DNA of 64,000 nucleotides from Acanthosepion lycidas (taxonomy: Eukaryota; Mollusca; Cephalopoda; Sepiida; Sepiidae), in contig CAWVQA010000067.1 of assembly GCA_963932145.1 (NCBI GenBank), positions 62,001 to 126,000 of the forward strand, in the 5' to 3' direction. Numbering within the stretch: position 1 is the stretch's first letter; every line of letters begins with the position of its first letter. Made by a program: the position numbers and the translations under genes. The notes below the pieces were generated by a model, which was not told the origin of the DNA, made no database searches, and saw only the letters and a list, made by a program, of their open reading frames with translations. Below are positions 35,364 to 49,055 of the stretch, piece by piece.

Positions 35364-38300
35364 ACGTGAACTGGGAACCCAAAGTTGAAGCTTCAAACGG
35401 CAATTTAAGGCATTTCTCTTGCAGCTAGACTACCGGAAGTGGGGTTTATCAGATTCTCCAACTCATTGTGCATCGAATAGGCTAATAAAATCACTACCAA
35501 AAATGACAAATCTTAAACGACTTTTTTTTTCGATACCCAAATAACGTGAACTGGGAAACCAAAGTTGAAACTTCAAACGGCAATTTAAGGCACTTCTCTT
35601 GCAGCTAAACTACCGGAAGTGGGGTTTATCAGATTCTCCAACTCATTGTGCATCGAATAGGCTAATAAAATCACTACCAAAAATGACAAATCATAAACGA
35701 CTTTTTTTTTCGATACCCAAATAACGTGAACTGGGAACCCAAAGTTGAAGCTTCAAACGGCAATTTAAGGCATTTCTCTTGCAGCTAGACTACCGGAAGT
35801 GGGGTTTATCAGATTCTCCAACTAATTGTGCATCGAATAGGCTAATAAAATCACTACCAAAAATGACAAATCTTAAACGACTTTTTTTTTCGATACCCAA
35901 ATAACGTGAACTGGGAACCCAAAGTTGAAGCTTCAAACGGCAATTTAAGGCACTTCTCTTGCAGCTAGACTACCGGAAGTGGGGTTTATCGGATTCTCCA
36001 ACTCATTGTGCATCGAATAGGCTAATAAAATCACTACCAAAAATGACAAATCTTAAACGACTTTTTTTTTCGATACCCAAATAACGTGAACTGGGAACCC
36101 AAAGTTGAAGCTTCAAACGGCAATTTAAGGCATTTCTCTTGCAGCTAGACTGCCGGAAGTGGGGTTTATCAGATTCTCCAACTCATTGTGCATCGAATAG
36201 GCTAATAAAATCACTACCAAAAATGACAAATCTTAAACGACTTTTTTTTTCGATACCCAAATAACGTGAACTGGGAACCCAAAGTTGAAGCTTCAAACGG
36301 CAAATTAAGGCATTTCTCTTGCAGCTAGACTACCGGAAGTGGGGTTTATCAGATTCTCCAACTCATTGTGCATCGAATAGGCTAATAAAATCACTACCAA
36401 AAATGACAAATCTTAAAAGACTTTTTTTTTCGATACCCAAATAACGTGAACTGGGAACCCAAAGTTGAAGCTTCAAACGGCAATTTAAGGCATTTCTCTT
36501 GCAGCTAGACAACCGGAAGTGGGGTTTATCAGATTCTCCAACTCATTGTGCATCGAATAGGCTAATAAAATCACTACCAAAAATGACAAATCTTAAACGA
36601 CTTTTTTTTTCGATACCCAAATAACGTGAACTGGGAAACCAAAGTTGAAGCTTCAAACGGCAATTTAAGGCATTTCTCTTGCAGCTAGACTACCGGAAGT
36701 GGGGTTTATCAGATTCTCCAACTCATTGTGCATCGAATAGGCTAATAAAATCACTACCAAAAATGACAAATCTTAAACGACTTTTTTTTTCGATACCCAA
36801 ATAACGTGAACTGGGAACCCAAAGTTGAAGCTTCAAACGGCAATTTAAGGCACTTCTCTTGCAGCTAGACTACCGGAAGTGGGGTTTATCGGATTCTCCA
36901 ACTCATTGTGCATCGAATAGGCTAATAAAATCACTACCAAAAATGACAAATCTTAAACGACTTTTTTTTTCGATACCCAAATAACGTGAACTGGGAACCC
37001 CAAGTTGAAGCTTCAAATGGCAATTTAAGGCATTTCTCTTGCAGCTAGACTACCGGAAGTGGGGTTTATCAGATTCTCCAACTCATTGTGCATCGAATAG
37101 GCTAATAAAATCACTACCAAAAATGACAAATCTTAAACGACTTTTTTTTTCGATACCCAAATAACGTGAACTGGGAAACCAAAGTTGAAGCTTCAAACGG
37201 CAATTTAAGGCATTTCTCTTGCAGCTAGACTACCGGAAGTGGGGTTTATCAGATTCTCCAACTCATTGTGCATCGAATAGGCTAATAAAATCACTACCAA
37301 AAATGACAAATCTTAAACGACTTTTTTTTTCGATACCCAAATAACGTGAACTGGGAACCCAAAGTTGAAGCTTCAAACGGCAATTTAAGGCACTTCTCTT
37401 GCAGCTAGACTACCGGAAGTGGGGTTTATCGGATTCTCCAACATTGTGCATCGAATAGGCTAATAAAATCACTACCAAAAATGACAAATCTTAAACGACT
37501 TTTTTTTTCGATACCCAAATAACGTGAACTGGGAACCCAAAGTTGAAGCTTCAAACGGCAATTTAAGGCATTTCTCTTGCAGCTAGACTACCGGAAGTGG
37601 GGTTTATCAGATTCTCCAACTCATTGTGCATCTAATAGGCTAATAAAATCACTACCAAAAATGACAAATCTTAAACGACTTTTTTTTTCGATACCCAAAT
37701 AACGTGAACTGGGAACCCAAAGTTGAAGCTTCAAACGGCAATTTAAGGCACTTCTCTTGCAGCTAGACTACCGGAAGTGGGGTTTATCAGATTCTCCAAC
37801 TCATTGTGCATCGAATAGGCTAATAAAATCACTACCAAAAATGACAAATCTTAAACGACTTTTTTTTTCGATACCCAAATAACGTGAACTGGGAACCCAA
37901 AGTTGAAGCTTCAAACGGCAATTTAAGGCATTTCTCTTGCAGCTAGACTACCGGAAGTGGGGTTTATCAGATTCTCCAACTCATTGTGCATCGAATAGGC
38001 TAATAAAATCACTACCAAAAATGACAAATCTTCAACGACTTTTTTTTTCGATACCCAAATAACGTGAACTGGGAACCCAAAGTTGAAGCTTCAAACGGCA
38101 ATTTAAGGCACTTCTCTTGCAGCTAGACTACCGGAAGTGGGGTTTATCGGATTCTCCAACTCATTGTGCATCGAATAGGCTAATAAAATCACTTCCAAAA
38201 ATGACAAATCTTAAACGACTTTTTTTTTTGATACCCAAATAACGTGAACTGGGAACCCAAAGTTGAAGCTTCAAACGGCAATTTAAGGCACTTCTCTTGC

Positions 38301-39322
38301 AGCTAGACTACCGGAAGTGGGGTTTATCAGATTCTCCAACTCATTGTGCATCGAATAGGCTAATAAAATCACTACCAAAAATGACAAATCTTAAACGACT
38401 TTTTTTTTCGATACCCAAATAACGTGAACTGGGAAACCAAAGTTGAAGCTTCAAACGGCAATTTAAGGCACTTCTCTTGCAGCTAGACTACCGGAAGTGG
38501 GGTTTATCAGATTCTCCAACTCATTGTGCATCGAATAGGCTAATAAAATCACTACCAAAAATGACAAATCTTAAACGACTTTTTTTTTTCGATACCCAAA
38601 TAACGTGAACTGGGAACCCAAAGTTGAAGCTTCAAACGGCAATTTAAGGCACTTCTCTTGCAGCTAGACTACCGGAAGTGGGGTTTATCAGATTTTCCAA
38701 CTCATTGTGCATCGAATAGGCTAATAAAATCACTACCAAAAATGACAAATCTTAAACGACTTTTTTTTTCGATACCCAAATAACGTGAACTGGGAACCCA
38801 AAGTTGAAGCTTGAAACGGCAATTTATGGCACTTCTCTTGCAGCTAGACTACCGGAAGTGGGGTTTATCAGATTCTCCAACTCATTGTGCATCGAATAGG
38901 CTAATAAAATCACTACCAAAAATGACAAATCTTAAACGACTTTTTTTTTCGATACCCAAATAACGTGAACTGGGAACCCAAAGTTGAAGCTTCAAACGGC
39001 AATTTAAGGCACTTCTCTTGCAGCTAGACTACCGGAAGTGGGGTTTATCAGATTCTCCATCTCATTGTGCATCGAATAGGCTAATAAAATCACTACCAAA
39101 AATGACAAATCTTAAACGACTTTTTTTTTCGATACCCAAATAACGTGAACTGGGAACCCAAAGTTGAAGCTTCAAACGGCAATTTAAGGCATTTCACTTG
39201 CAGCTAGACTACCGGAAGTGGGGTTTATCAGATTCTCCAACTCATTGTGCATCGAATAGGCTAATAAAATCACTACCAAAAATGACAAATCTTAAACGAC
39301 TTTTTTTTTCGATACCCAAATA
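35364..39322 (+). repeat. Subfamily K block (G112, A154), 22 monomers
   Basis: K monomers are defined by 'catcgaatagg' (G112), 'aaacgac' (A154), A66, A88 and A39; about half have 'ggcacttctc' (C50). 37522 lacks G112. Variants 'gggaaacc', 'atcggatt', 'cttcaacgac', 'cacttcc', 'gattttcc', 'cttgaaac' with 'tttatggc', 'ccatctc' and 'ttcacttg' serve as tags that reappear in order further right (39503, 46353, 50676, 57343). A three-monomer step (540 bp) relates 36624-37163 to 37164-37701. Confidence 0.87.
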
Positions 39323-39502
39323 ACGTGAACTGGGAACCCAAAGTTGAAGATTCAAACGGCAATTTAAGGCATTTCTCTTGCAGCTAGACTACCGGAAGTG
39401 GGGTTTATCAGATTCTCCAACTCATTGTGCATCTAATAGGCGAATAAAATCACTACCAAAAATGACAAATCGTAATCGACTTTTTTTTACGATACCCAAA
39501 TA
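38062..39502 (+). repeat. Eight-monomer K block, copy 1 (1,441 bp)
   Basis: Tag order: 'atcggatt' with 'cacttcc' (38062), ten T then 'gatacc', 'gggaaacc' with a 10-T tract (38422, 181 bp), 'gattttcc' (38603), 'cttgaaac' with 'tttatggc' (38783), 'ccatctc' (38963), 'ttcacttg' (39143), 'gaagattc' with the first L-type right half, 'aataggcgaat' and 'cgtaatcg' (39323). Confidence 0.9.
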
Positions 39503-40943
39503 ACGTGAACTGGGAACCCAAAGTTGAAGCTTCAAACGGCAATTTAAGGCATTTCTCTTGCAGCTAGACTACCGGAAGTGGGGTTTATCGGATTCTCCAA
39601 CTCATTGTGCATCGAATAGGCTAATAAAATCACTTCCAAAAATGACAAATCTTAAACGACTTTTTTTTTTGATACCCAAATAACGTGAACTGGGAACCCA
39701 AAGTTGAAGCTTCAAACGGCAATTTAAGGCACTTCTCTTGCAGCTAGACTACCGGAAGTGGGGTTTATCAGATTCTCCAACTCATTGTGCATCGAATAGG
39801 CTAATAAAATCACTACCAAAAATGACAAATCTTAAACGACTTTTTTTTTCGATACCCAAATAACGTGAACTGGGAAACCAAAGTTGAAGCTTCAAACGGC
39901 AATTTAAGGCACTTCTCTTGCAGCTAGACTACCGGAAGTGGGGTTTATCAGATTCTCCAACTCATTGTGCATCGAATAGGCTAATAAAATCACTACCAAA
40001 AATGACAAATCTTAAACGACTTTTTTTTTTCGATACCCAAATAACGTGAACTGGGAACCCAAAGTTGAAGCTTCAAACGGCAATTTAAGGCACTTCTCTT
40101 GCAGCTAGACTACCGGAAGTGGGGTTTATCAGATTTTCCAACTCATTGTGCATCGAATAGGCTAATAAAATCACTACCAAAAATGACAAATCTTAAACGA
40201 CTTTTTTTTTCGATACCCAAATAACGTGAACTGGGAACCCAAAGTTGAAGCTTGAAACGGCAATTTATGGCACTTCTCTTGCAGCTAGACTACCGGAAGT
40301 GGGGTTTATCAGATTCTCCAACTCATTGTGCATCGAATAGGCTAATAAAATCACTACCAAAAATGACAAATCTTAAACGACTTTTTTTTTCGATACCCAA
40401 ATAACGTGAACTGGGAACCCAAAGTTGAAGCTTCAAACGGCAATTTAAGGCACTTCTCTTGCAGCTAGACTACCGGAAGTGGGGTTTATCAGATTCTCCA
40501 TCTCATTGTGCATCGAATAGGCTAATAAAATCACTACCAAAAATGACAAATCTTAAACGACTTTTTTTTTCGATACCCAAATAACGTGAACTGGGAACCC
40601 AAAGTTGAAGCTTCAAACGGCAATTTAAGGCATTTCACTTGCAGCTAGACTACCGGAAGTGGGGTTTATCAGATTCTCCAACTCATTGTGCATCGAATAG
40701 GCTAATAAAATCACTACCAAAAATGACAAATCTTAAACGACTTTTTTTTTCGATACCCAAATAACGTGAACTGGGAACCCAAAGTTGAAGATTCAAACGG
40801 CAATTTAAGGCATTTCTCTTGCAGCTAGACTACCGGAAGTGGGGTTTATCAGATTCTCCAACTCATTGTGCATCTAATAGGCGAATAAAATTACTACCAA
40901 AAATGACAAATCGTAATCGACTTTTTTTTACGATACCCAAATA
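39503..40943 (+). repeat. Eight-monomer K block, copy 2 (1,441 bp)
   Basis: The same eight tags recur at offset 1,441, including the 10-T tract (39863). The first monomer has 'ggcatttctc' where copy 1 has 'ggcacttctc', so it is probably a hybrid formed at the joint. The last monomer differs at one base ('aaattact'). Confidence 0.9.
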
Positions 40944-42566
40944 ACGTGAACTGGGAACCCAAAGTTGAAGCTTCAAACGGCAATTTAAGGCATTTCTCTT
41001 GCAGCTAGGCTACCGGAAGTGGAGTTTATCAGAATCTCCAACTCATTGTGCATCTAATAGGCGAATAAAATCACTACCAAAAATGACAAATCTTAATCGA
41101 CTTTTTTTTACGATACCCAAATAACGTGAACTGGGAACCCAAAGTTGAAGCTTCAAACGGCAATTTAAGGCATTTCTCTTGCAGCTAGGCTACCGGAAGT
41201 GGGGTTTATCAGATTCTCCAACTCATTGTGCATCTAATAGGCGAATAAAATCACTACCAAAAATGACAAATCTTAATCGACTTTTTTTTACGATACCCAA
41301 ATAACTTGAACTGGGAACCCAAAGTTGAAGCTTCAAACGGCAATTTAAGGCATTTCCCTTGCAGCTAGGCTACCGGAAGTGGGGTTTATCAGATTCTCCA
41401 ACTCATTGTGCATCTAATAGGCGAATAAAATCACTACCAAAAATGACAAATCGTAATCGACTTTTTTTTACGATACCCAAATAACGTGAACTGGGAACCC
41501 AAAGTTGAAGCTTCAAACGGCAATTTAAGGCATTTCTCTTGCAGCTAGGCTACCGGAAGTGGGGTTTATCAGAATCTCCAACTCATTGTGCATCTAATAG
41601 GCGAATAAAATCACTACCAAATATGACAAATCCTTATCGACTTTTTTTTACGATACCCAAATAACGTGAACTGGGAACCCAAAGTTGAAGCTTCAAACGG
41701 CAATTTAAGGCATTTCTCTTGCAGCTAGACTACCGGAAGTGGGGTTTATCAGATTCTCCAACTCATTGTGCATCTAATAGGCGAATGAAATCACTACCAA
41801 AAATGACAAATCTTACTCGACTTTTTTTTACGATACCCAAATGTCGTGAACTGTGAACCCAAAGTTGAAGCTTCATCAAACGGCAATTTAAGGCATTTCT
41901 CTTGCAGCTAGACTACCGGAAGTGGGGTTTATCAGATTCTCCAACTCATTGTGCATCTAATAGGCGAATAAAATCACTACCAAAAATGACAAATCTTAAT
42001 CGACTTTTTTTTACGATACCCAAATGTCGTGAACTGGGAACCCAAAGTTGAAGCTTCAAACGGCAATTTAAGGCATTTCTCTTGCAGCTAGACTACCGGA
42101 AGTAGGGTTTATCAGATTCTCCAACTCATTGTGCATCTAATAGGCGAATAAAATCACTACCAAAAATGACAAATCTTAATCGACTTTTTTTTACGATACC
42201 CAAATGTCGTGAACTGGGAACCCAAAGTTGAAGCTTCAAACGGCAATTTAAGGCATTTCTCTTGCAGCTAGACTACCGGAAGTGGGGTTTATCAGATTCT
42301 CCAACTCATTGTGCATCTAATAGGCTAATAAAATCACTACCAAAAATGACAAATCTTAAACGACTTTTTTTTTCGATACCCAAATAACGTGAACTGGGAA
42401 CCCAAAGTTGAAGCTTCAAACGGCAAATTAAGGCACTTCTCTTGCAGCTAGACTACCGGAAGTGGGGTTTATCAGATTCTCCAACTCATTGTGCATCGAA
42501 TAGGCTAATAAAATCACTACCAAAAATGACAAATCTTAAACGACTTTTTTTTTCGATACCCAAATA
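40404..42566 (+). repeat. 12-monomer K+L block, copy 1 (2,163 bp)
   Basis: K monomers (40404, 40584), then L monomers from 40764: 'gaagattc' (40764), 'gtggagttt' with 'agaatctcc' (40944), 'aacttgaac' with 'catttccc' (41304), 'aaatatgac' with 'tccttatcg' (41484), 'gcgaatgaaa' with 'cttactcg' (41664), a 183-bp monomer with an extra 'atc' (41844), 'gtagggttt' (42027), an L-to-K junction monomer (42207) and a K monomer with 'caaattaagg' (42387). L is defined by 'aataggcgaat' (G120) and T8 followed by A ('tttttttacgat'). Confidence 0.9.
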
Positions 42567-44729
42567 ACGTGAACTGGGAACCCAAAGTTGAAGCTTCAAA
42601 CGGCAATTTAAGGCACTTCTCTTGCAGCTAGACTACCGGAAGTGGGGTTTATCAGATTCTCCATCTCATTGTGCATCGAATAGGCTAATAAAATCACTAC
42701 CAAAAATGACAAATCTTAAACGACTTTTTTTTTCGATACCCAAATAACGTGAACTGGGAACCCAAAGTTGAAGCTTCAAACGGCAATTTAAGGCATTTCA
42801 CTTGCAGCTAGACTACCGGAAGTGGGGTTTATCAGATTCTCCAACTCATTGTGCATCGAATAGGCTAATAAAATCACTACCAAAAATGACAAATCTTAAA
42901 CGACTTTTTTTTTCGATACCCAAATAACGTGAACTGGGAACCCAAAGTTGAAGATTCAAACGGCAATTTAAGGCATTTCTCTTGCAGCTAGACTACCGGA
43001 AGTGGGGTTTATCAGATTCTCCAACTCATTGTGCATCTAATAGGCGAATAAAATTACTACCAAAAATGACAAATCGTAATCGACTTTTTTTTACGATACC
43101 CAAATAACGTGAACTGGGAACCCAAAGTTGAAGCTTCAAACGGCAATTTAAGGCATTTCTCTTGCAGCTAGGCTACCGGAAGTGGAGTTTATCAGAATCT
43201 CCAACTCATTGTGCATCTAATAGGCGAATAAAATCACTACCAAAAATGACAAATCTTAATCGACTTTTTTTTACGATACCCAAATAACGTGAACTGGGAA
43301 CCCAAAGTTGAAGCTTCAAACGGCAATTTAAGGCATTTCTCTTGCAGCTAGGCTACCGGAAGTGGGGTTTATCAGATTCTCCAACTCATTGTGCATCTAA
43401 TAGGCGAATAAAATCACTACCAAAAATGACAAATCTTAATCGACTTTTTTTTACGATACCCAAATAACTTGAACTGGGAACCCAAAGTTGAAGCTTCAAA
43501 CGGCAATTTAAGGCATTTCCCTTGCAGCTAGGCTACCGGAAGTGGGGTTTATCAGATTCTCCAACTCATTGTGCATCTAATAGGCGAATAAAATCACTAC
43601 CAAAAATGACAAATCGTAATCGACTTTTTTTTACGATACCCAAATAACGTGAACTGGGAACCCAAAGTTGAAGCTTCAAACGGCAATTTAAGGCATTTCT
43701 CTTGCAGCTAGGCTACCGGAAGTGGGGTTTATCAGAATCTCCAACTCATTGTGCATCTAATAGGCGAATAAAATCACTACCAAATATGACAAATCCTTAT
43801 CGACTTTTTTTTACGATACCCAAATAACGTGAACTGGGAACCCAAAGTTGAAGCTTCAAACGGCAATTTAAGGCATTTCTCTTGCAGCTAGACTACCGGA
43901 AGTGGGGTTTATCAGATTCTCCAACTCATTGTGCATCTAATAGGCGAATGAAATCACTACCAAAAATGACAAATCTTACTCGACTTTTTTTTACGATACC
44001 CAAATGTCGTGAACTGTGAACCCAAAGTTGAAGCTTCATCAAACGGCAATTTAAGGCATTTCTCTTGCAGCTAGACTACCGGAAGTGGGGTTTATCAGAT
44101 TCTCCAACTCATTGTGCATCTAATAGGCGAATAAAATCACTACCAAAAATGACAAATCTTAATCGACTTTTTTTTACGATACCCAAATGTCGTGAACTGG
44201 GAACCCAAAGTTGAAGCTTCAAACGGCAATTTAAGGCATTTCTCTTGCAGCTAGACTACCGGAAGTAGGGTTTATCAGATTCTCCAACTCATTGTGCATC
44301 TAATAGGCGAATAAAATCACTACCAAAAATGACAAATCTTAATCGACTTTTTTTTACGATACCCAAATGTCGTGAACTGGGAACCCAAAGTTGAAGCTTC
44401 AAACGGCAATTTAAGGCATTTCTCTTGCAGCTAGACTACCGGAAGTGGGGTTTATCAGATTCTCCAACTCATTGTGCATCTAATAGGCTAATAAAATCAC
44501 TACCAAAAATGACAAATCTTAAACGACTTTTTTTTTCGATACCCAAATAACGTGAACTGGGAACCCAAAGTTGAAGCTTCAAACGGCAAATTAAGGCACT
44601 TCTCTTGCAGCTAGACTACCGGAAGTGGGGTTTATCAGATTCTCCAACTCATTGTGCATCGAATAGGCTAATAAAATCACTACCAAAAATGACAAATCTT
44701 AAACGACTTTTTTTTTCGATACCCAAATA
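42567..44729 (+). repeat. 12-monomer K+L block, copy 2 (2,163 bp)
   Basis: Every tag of 40404-42566 recurs at offset 2,163, including the 3-bp 'atc' insertion (44007). I saw no differences in the lines compared. Confidence 0.9.
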
Positions 44730-46352
44730 ACGTGAACTGGGAACCCAAAGTTGAAGCTTCAAACGGCAAATTAAGGCACTTCTCTTGCAGCTAGACTACC
44801 GGAAGTGGGGTTTATCAGATTCTCCAACTCATTGTGCATCGAATAGGCTAATAAAATCACTACCAAAAATGACAAATCTTAAACGACTTTTTTTTTCGAT
44901 ACCCAAATAACGTGAACTGGGAACCCAAAGTTGAAGATTCAAACGGCAATTTAAGGCATTTCTCTTGCAGCTAGACTACCGGAAGTGGGGTTTATCAGAT
45001 TCTCCAACTCATTGTGCATCTAATAGGCGAATAAAATCACTACCAAAAATGACAAATCGTAATCGACTTTTTTTTACGATACCCAAATAACGTGAACTGG
45101 GAACCCAAAGTTGAAGCTTCAAACGGCAATTTAAGGCATTTCTCTTGCAGCTAGGCTACCGGAAGTGGAGTTTATCAGAATCTCCAACTCATTGTGCATC
45201 TAATAGGCGAATAAAATCACTACCAAAAATGACAAATCTTAATCGACTTTTTTTTACGATACCCAAATAACGTGAACTGGGAACCCAAAGTTGAAGCTTC
45301 AAACGGCAATTTAAGGCATTTCTCTTGCAGCTAGGCTACCGGAAGTGGGGTTTATCAGATTCTCCAACTCATTGTGCATCTAATAGGCGAATAAAATCAC
45401 TACCAAAAATGACAAATCTTAATCGACTTTTTTTTACGATACCCAAATAACGTGAACTGGGAACCCAAAGTTGAAGCTTCAAACGGCAATTTAAGGCATT
45501 TCTCTTGCAGCTAGACTACCGGAAGTGGGGTTTATCAGATTCTCCAACTCATTGTGCATCTAATAGGCGAATGAAATCACTACCAAAAATGACAAATCTT
45601 ACTCGACTTTTTTTTACGATACCCAAATGTCGTGAACTGTGAACCCAAAGTTGAAGCTTCATCAAACGGCAATTTAAGGCATTTCTCTTGCAGCTAGACT
45701 ACCGGAAGTGGGGTTTATCAGATTCTCCAACTCATTGTGCATCTAATAGGCGAATAAAATCACTACCAAAAATGACAAATCTTAATCGACTTTTTTTTAC
45801 GATACCCAAATGTCGTGAACTGGGAACCCAAAGTTGAAGCTTCAAACGGCAATTTAAGGCATTTCTCTTGCAGCTAGACTACCGGAAGTAGGGTTTATCA
45901 GATTCTCCAACTCATTGTGCATCTAATAGGCGAATAAAATCACTACCAAAAATGACAAATCTTAATCGACTTTTTTTTACGATACCCAAATGTCGTGAAC
46001 TGGGAACCCAAAGTTGAAGCTTCAAACGGCAATTTAAGGCATTTCTCTTGCAGCTAGACTACCGGAAGTGGGGTTTATCAGATTCTCCAACTCATTGTGC
46101 ATCTAATAGGCTAATAAAATCACTACCAAAAATGACAAATCTTAAACGACTTTTTTTTTCGATACCCAAATAACGTGAACTGGGAACCCAAAGTTGAAGC
46201 TTCAAACGGCAAATTAAGGCACTTCTCTTGCAGCTAGACTACCGGAAGTGGGGTTTATCAGATTCTCCAACTCATTGTGCATCGAATAGGCTAATAAAAT
46301 CACTACCAAAAATGACAAATCTTAAACGACTTTTTTTTTCGATACCCAAATA
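44730..46352 (+). repeat. 12-monomer K+L block, copy 3, shortened to 9 (1,623 bp)
   Basis: The first monomer has 'caaattaagg', like the last of copy 2, and not 'ccatctc'. The series then follows 44910 ('gaagattc'), 45090, 45270, jumps to the 'gcgaatg' monomer (45450), the 183-bp 'atc' monomer (45630), 'gtaggg' (45813), the L-to-K junction (45993) and 46173. Three monomers of the full block are missing, in two separate losses. Confidence 0.88.
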
Positions 46353-49055
46353 ACGTGAACTGGGAACCCAAAGTTGAAGCTTCAAACGGCAATTTAAGGC
46401 ATTTCTCTTGCAGCTAGACTACCGGAAGTGGGGTTTATCAGATTCTCCAACTCATTGTGCATCGAATAGGCTAATAAAATCACTACCAAAAATGACAAAT
46501 CTTCAACGACTTTTTTTTTCGATACCCAAATAACGTGAACTGGGAACCCAAAGTTGAAGCTTCAAACGGCAATTTAAGGCACTTCTCTTGCAGCTAGACT
46601 ACCGGAAGTGGGGTTTATCGGATTCTCCAACTCATTGTGCATCGAATAGGCTAATAAAATCACTTCCAAAAATGACAAATCTTAAACGACTTTTTTTTTT
46701 GATACCCAAATAACGTGAACTGGGAACCCAAAGTTGAAGCTTCAAACGGCAATTTAAGGCACTTCTCTTGCAGCTAGACTACCGGAAGTGGGGTTTATCA
46801 GATTCTCCAACTCATTGTGCATCGAATAGGCTAATAAAATCACTACCAAAAATGACAAATCTTAAACGACTTTTTTTTTCGATACCCAAATAACGTGAAC
46901 TGGGAAACCAAAGTTGAAGCTTCAAACGGCAATTTAAGGCACTTCTCTTGCAGCTAGACTACCGGAAGTGGGGTTTATCAGATTCTCCAACTCATTGTGC
47001 ATCGAATAGGCTAATAAAATCACTACCAAAAATGACAAATCTTAATCGACTTTTTTTTACGATACCCAAATGTCGTGAACTGGGAACCCAAAGTTGAAGC
47101 TTCAAACGGCAATTTAAGGCATTTCTCTTGCAGCTAGACTACCGGAAGTAGGGTTTATCAGATTCTCCAACTCATTGTGCATCTAATAGGCGAATAAAAT
47201 CACTACCAAAAATGACAAATCTTAATCGACTTTTTTTTACGATACCCAAATGTCGTGAACTGGGAACCCAAAGTTGAAGCTTCAAACGGCAATTTAAGGC
47301 ATTTCTCTTGCAGCTAGACTACCGGAAGTGGTGTTTATCAGATTCTCCAACTCATTGTGCATCTAATAGGCGAATAAAATCACTACCAAAAATGACAAAT
47401 CTTAATCGACTTTTTTTTACGATACCCAAATAACGTGAACTGGGAACCCAAAGTTGAAGCTTCAAACGGCAATTTAAGGCATTTCTCTTGCAGCTAGGCT
47501 ACCGGAAGTGGGGTTTATCAGATTCTCCAACTAATTGTGCATCTAATAGGCGAATAAAATCACTACCAAAAATGACAAATCTTAATCGACTTTTTTTTAC
47601 GATACCCAAATGTCGTGAACTGGGAACCCAAAGTTGAAGCTTCAAACGGCAATTTAAGGCATTTCTCTTGCAGCTAGGCTACCGGAAGTGGGGTTTATCA
47701 GATTCTCCAACTCATTGTGCATCTAATAGGCGAATAAAATCACTACCAAAAATGACAAATCTTAATCGACTTTTTTTTACGATACCCAAATAACTTGAAC
47801 TGGGAACCCAAAGTTGAAGCTTCAAACGGCAATTTAAGGCATTTCCCTTGCAGCTAGGCTACCGGAAGTGGGGTTTATCAGATTCTCCAACTCATTGTGC
47901 ATCTAATAGGCGAATAAAATCACTACCAAAAATGACAAATCGTAATCGACTTTTTTTTACGATACCCAAATAACGTGAACTGGGAACCCAAAGTTGAAGC
48001 TTCAAACGGCAATTTAAGGCATTTCTCTTGCAGCTAGGCTACCGGAAGTGGGGTTTATCAGAATCTCCAACTCATTGTGCATCTAATAGGCGAATAAAAT
48101 CACTACCAAATATGACAAATCTTAATCGACTTTTTTTTACGATACCCAAATAACGTGAACTGGGAACCCAAAGTTGAAGCTTCAAACGGCAATTTAAGGC
48201 ATTTCTCTTGCAGCTAGACTACCGGAAGTGGGGTTTATCAGATTCTCCAACTCATTGTGCATCTAATAGGCGAATGAAATCACTACCAAAAATGACAAAT
48301 CTTACTCGACTTTTTTTTACGATACCCAAATGTCGTGAACTGTGAACCCAAAGTTGAAGCTTCATCAAACGGCAATTTAAGGCATTTCTCTTGCAGCTAG
48401 ACTACCGGAAGTGGGGTTTATCAGATTCTCCAACTCATTGTGCATCTAATAGGCGAATAAAATCACTACCAAAAATGACAAATCTTAATCGACTTTTTTT
48501 TACGATACCCAAATGTCGTGAACTGGGAACCCAAAGTTGAAGCTTCAAACGGCAATTTAAGGCATTTCTCTTGCAGCTAGACTACCGGAAGTAGGGTTTA
48601 TCAGATTCTCCAACTCATTGTGCATCTAATAGGCGAATAAAATCACTACCAAAAATGACAAATCTTAATCGACTTTTTTTTACGATACCCAAATGTCGTG
48701 AACTGGGAACCCAAAGTTGAAGCTTCAAACGGCAATTTAAGGCATTTCTCTTGCAGCTAGACTACCGGAAGTGGGGTTTATCAGATTCTCCAACTCATTG
48801 TGCATCTAATAGGCTAATAAAATCACTACCAAAAATGACAAATCTTAAACGACTTTTTTTTTCGATACCCAAATAACGTGAACTGGGAACCCAAAGTTGA
48901 AGCTTCAAACGGCAAATTAAGGCACTTCTCTTGCAGCTAGACTACCGGAAGTGGGGTTTATCAGATTCTCCAACTCATTGTGCATCGAATAGGCTAATAA
49001 AATCACTACCAAAAATGACAAATCTTAAACGACTTTTTTTTTCGATACCCAAATA
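46353..49055 (+). repeat. 15-monomer K+L block, copy 1 (2,703 bp)
   Basis: It starts with a K run tagged 'cttcaacgac' (46353), 'atcggatt' with 'cacttcc' (46533) and 'gggaaacc' (46893), matching 37882-38602. Monomer 46893 is a K/L hybrid: 'catcgaataggcta' followed by 'aatcgacttttttttacg'. L monomers follow with 'gtaggg', 'gtggtgttt', 'ctaattg', 'aacttgaac', 'agaatctcc', 'gcgaatg' and the 'atc' insertion (48333). An L-to-K junction (48696) and a 'caaatt' K monomer (48876) end the block. Confidence 0.9.
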
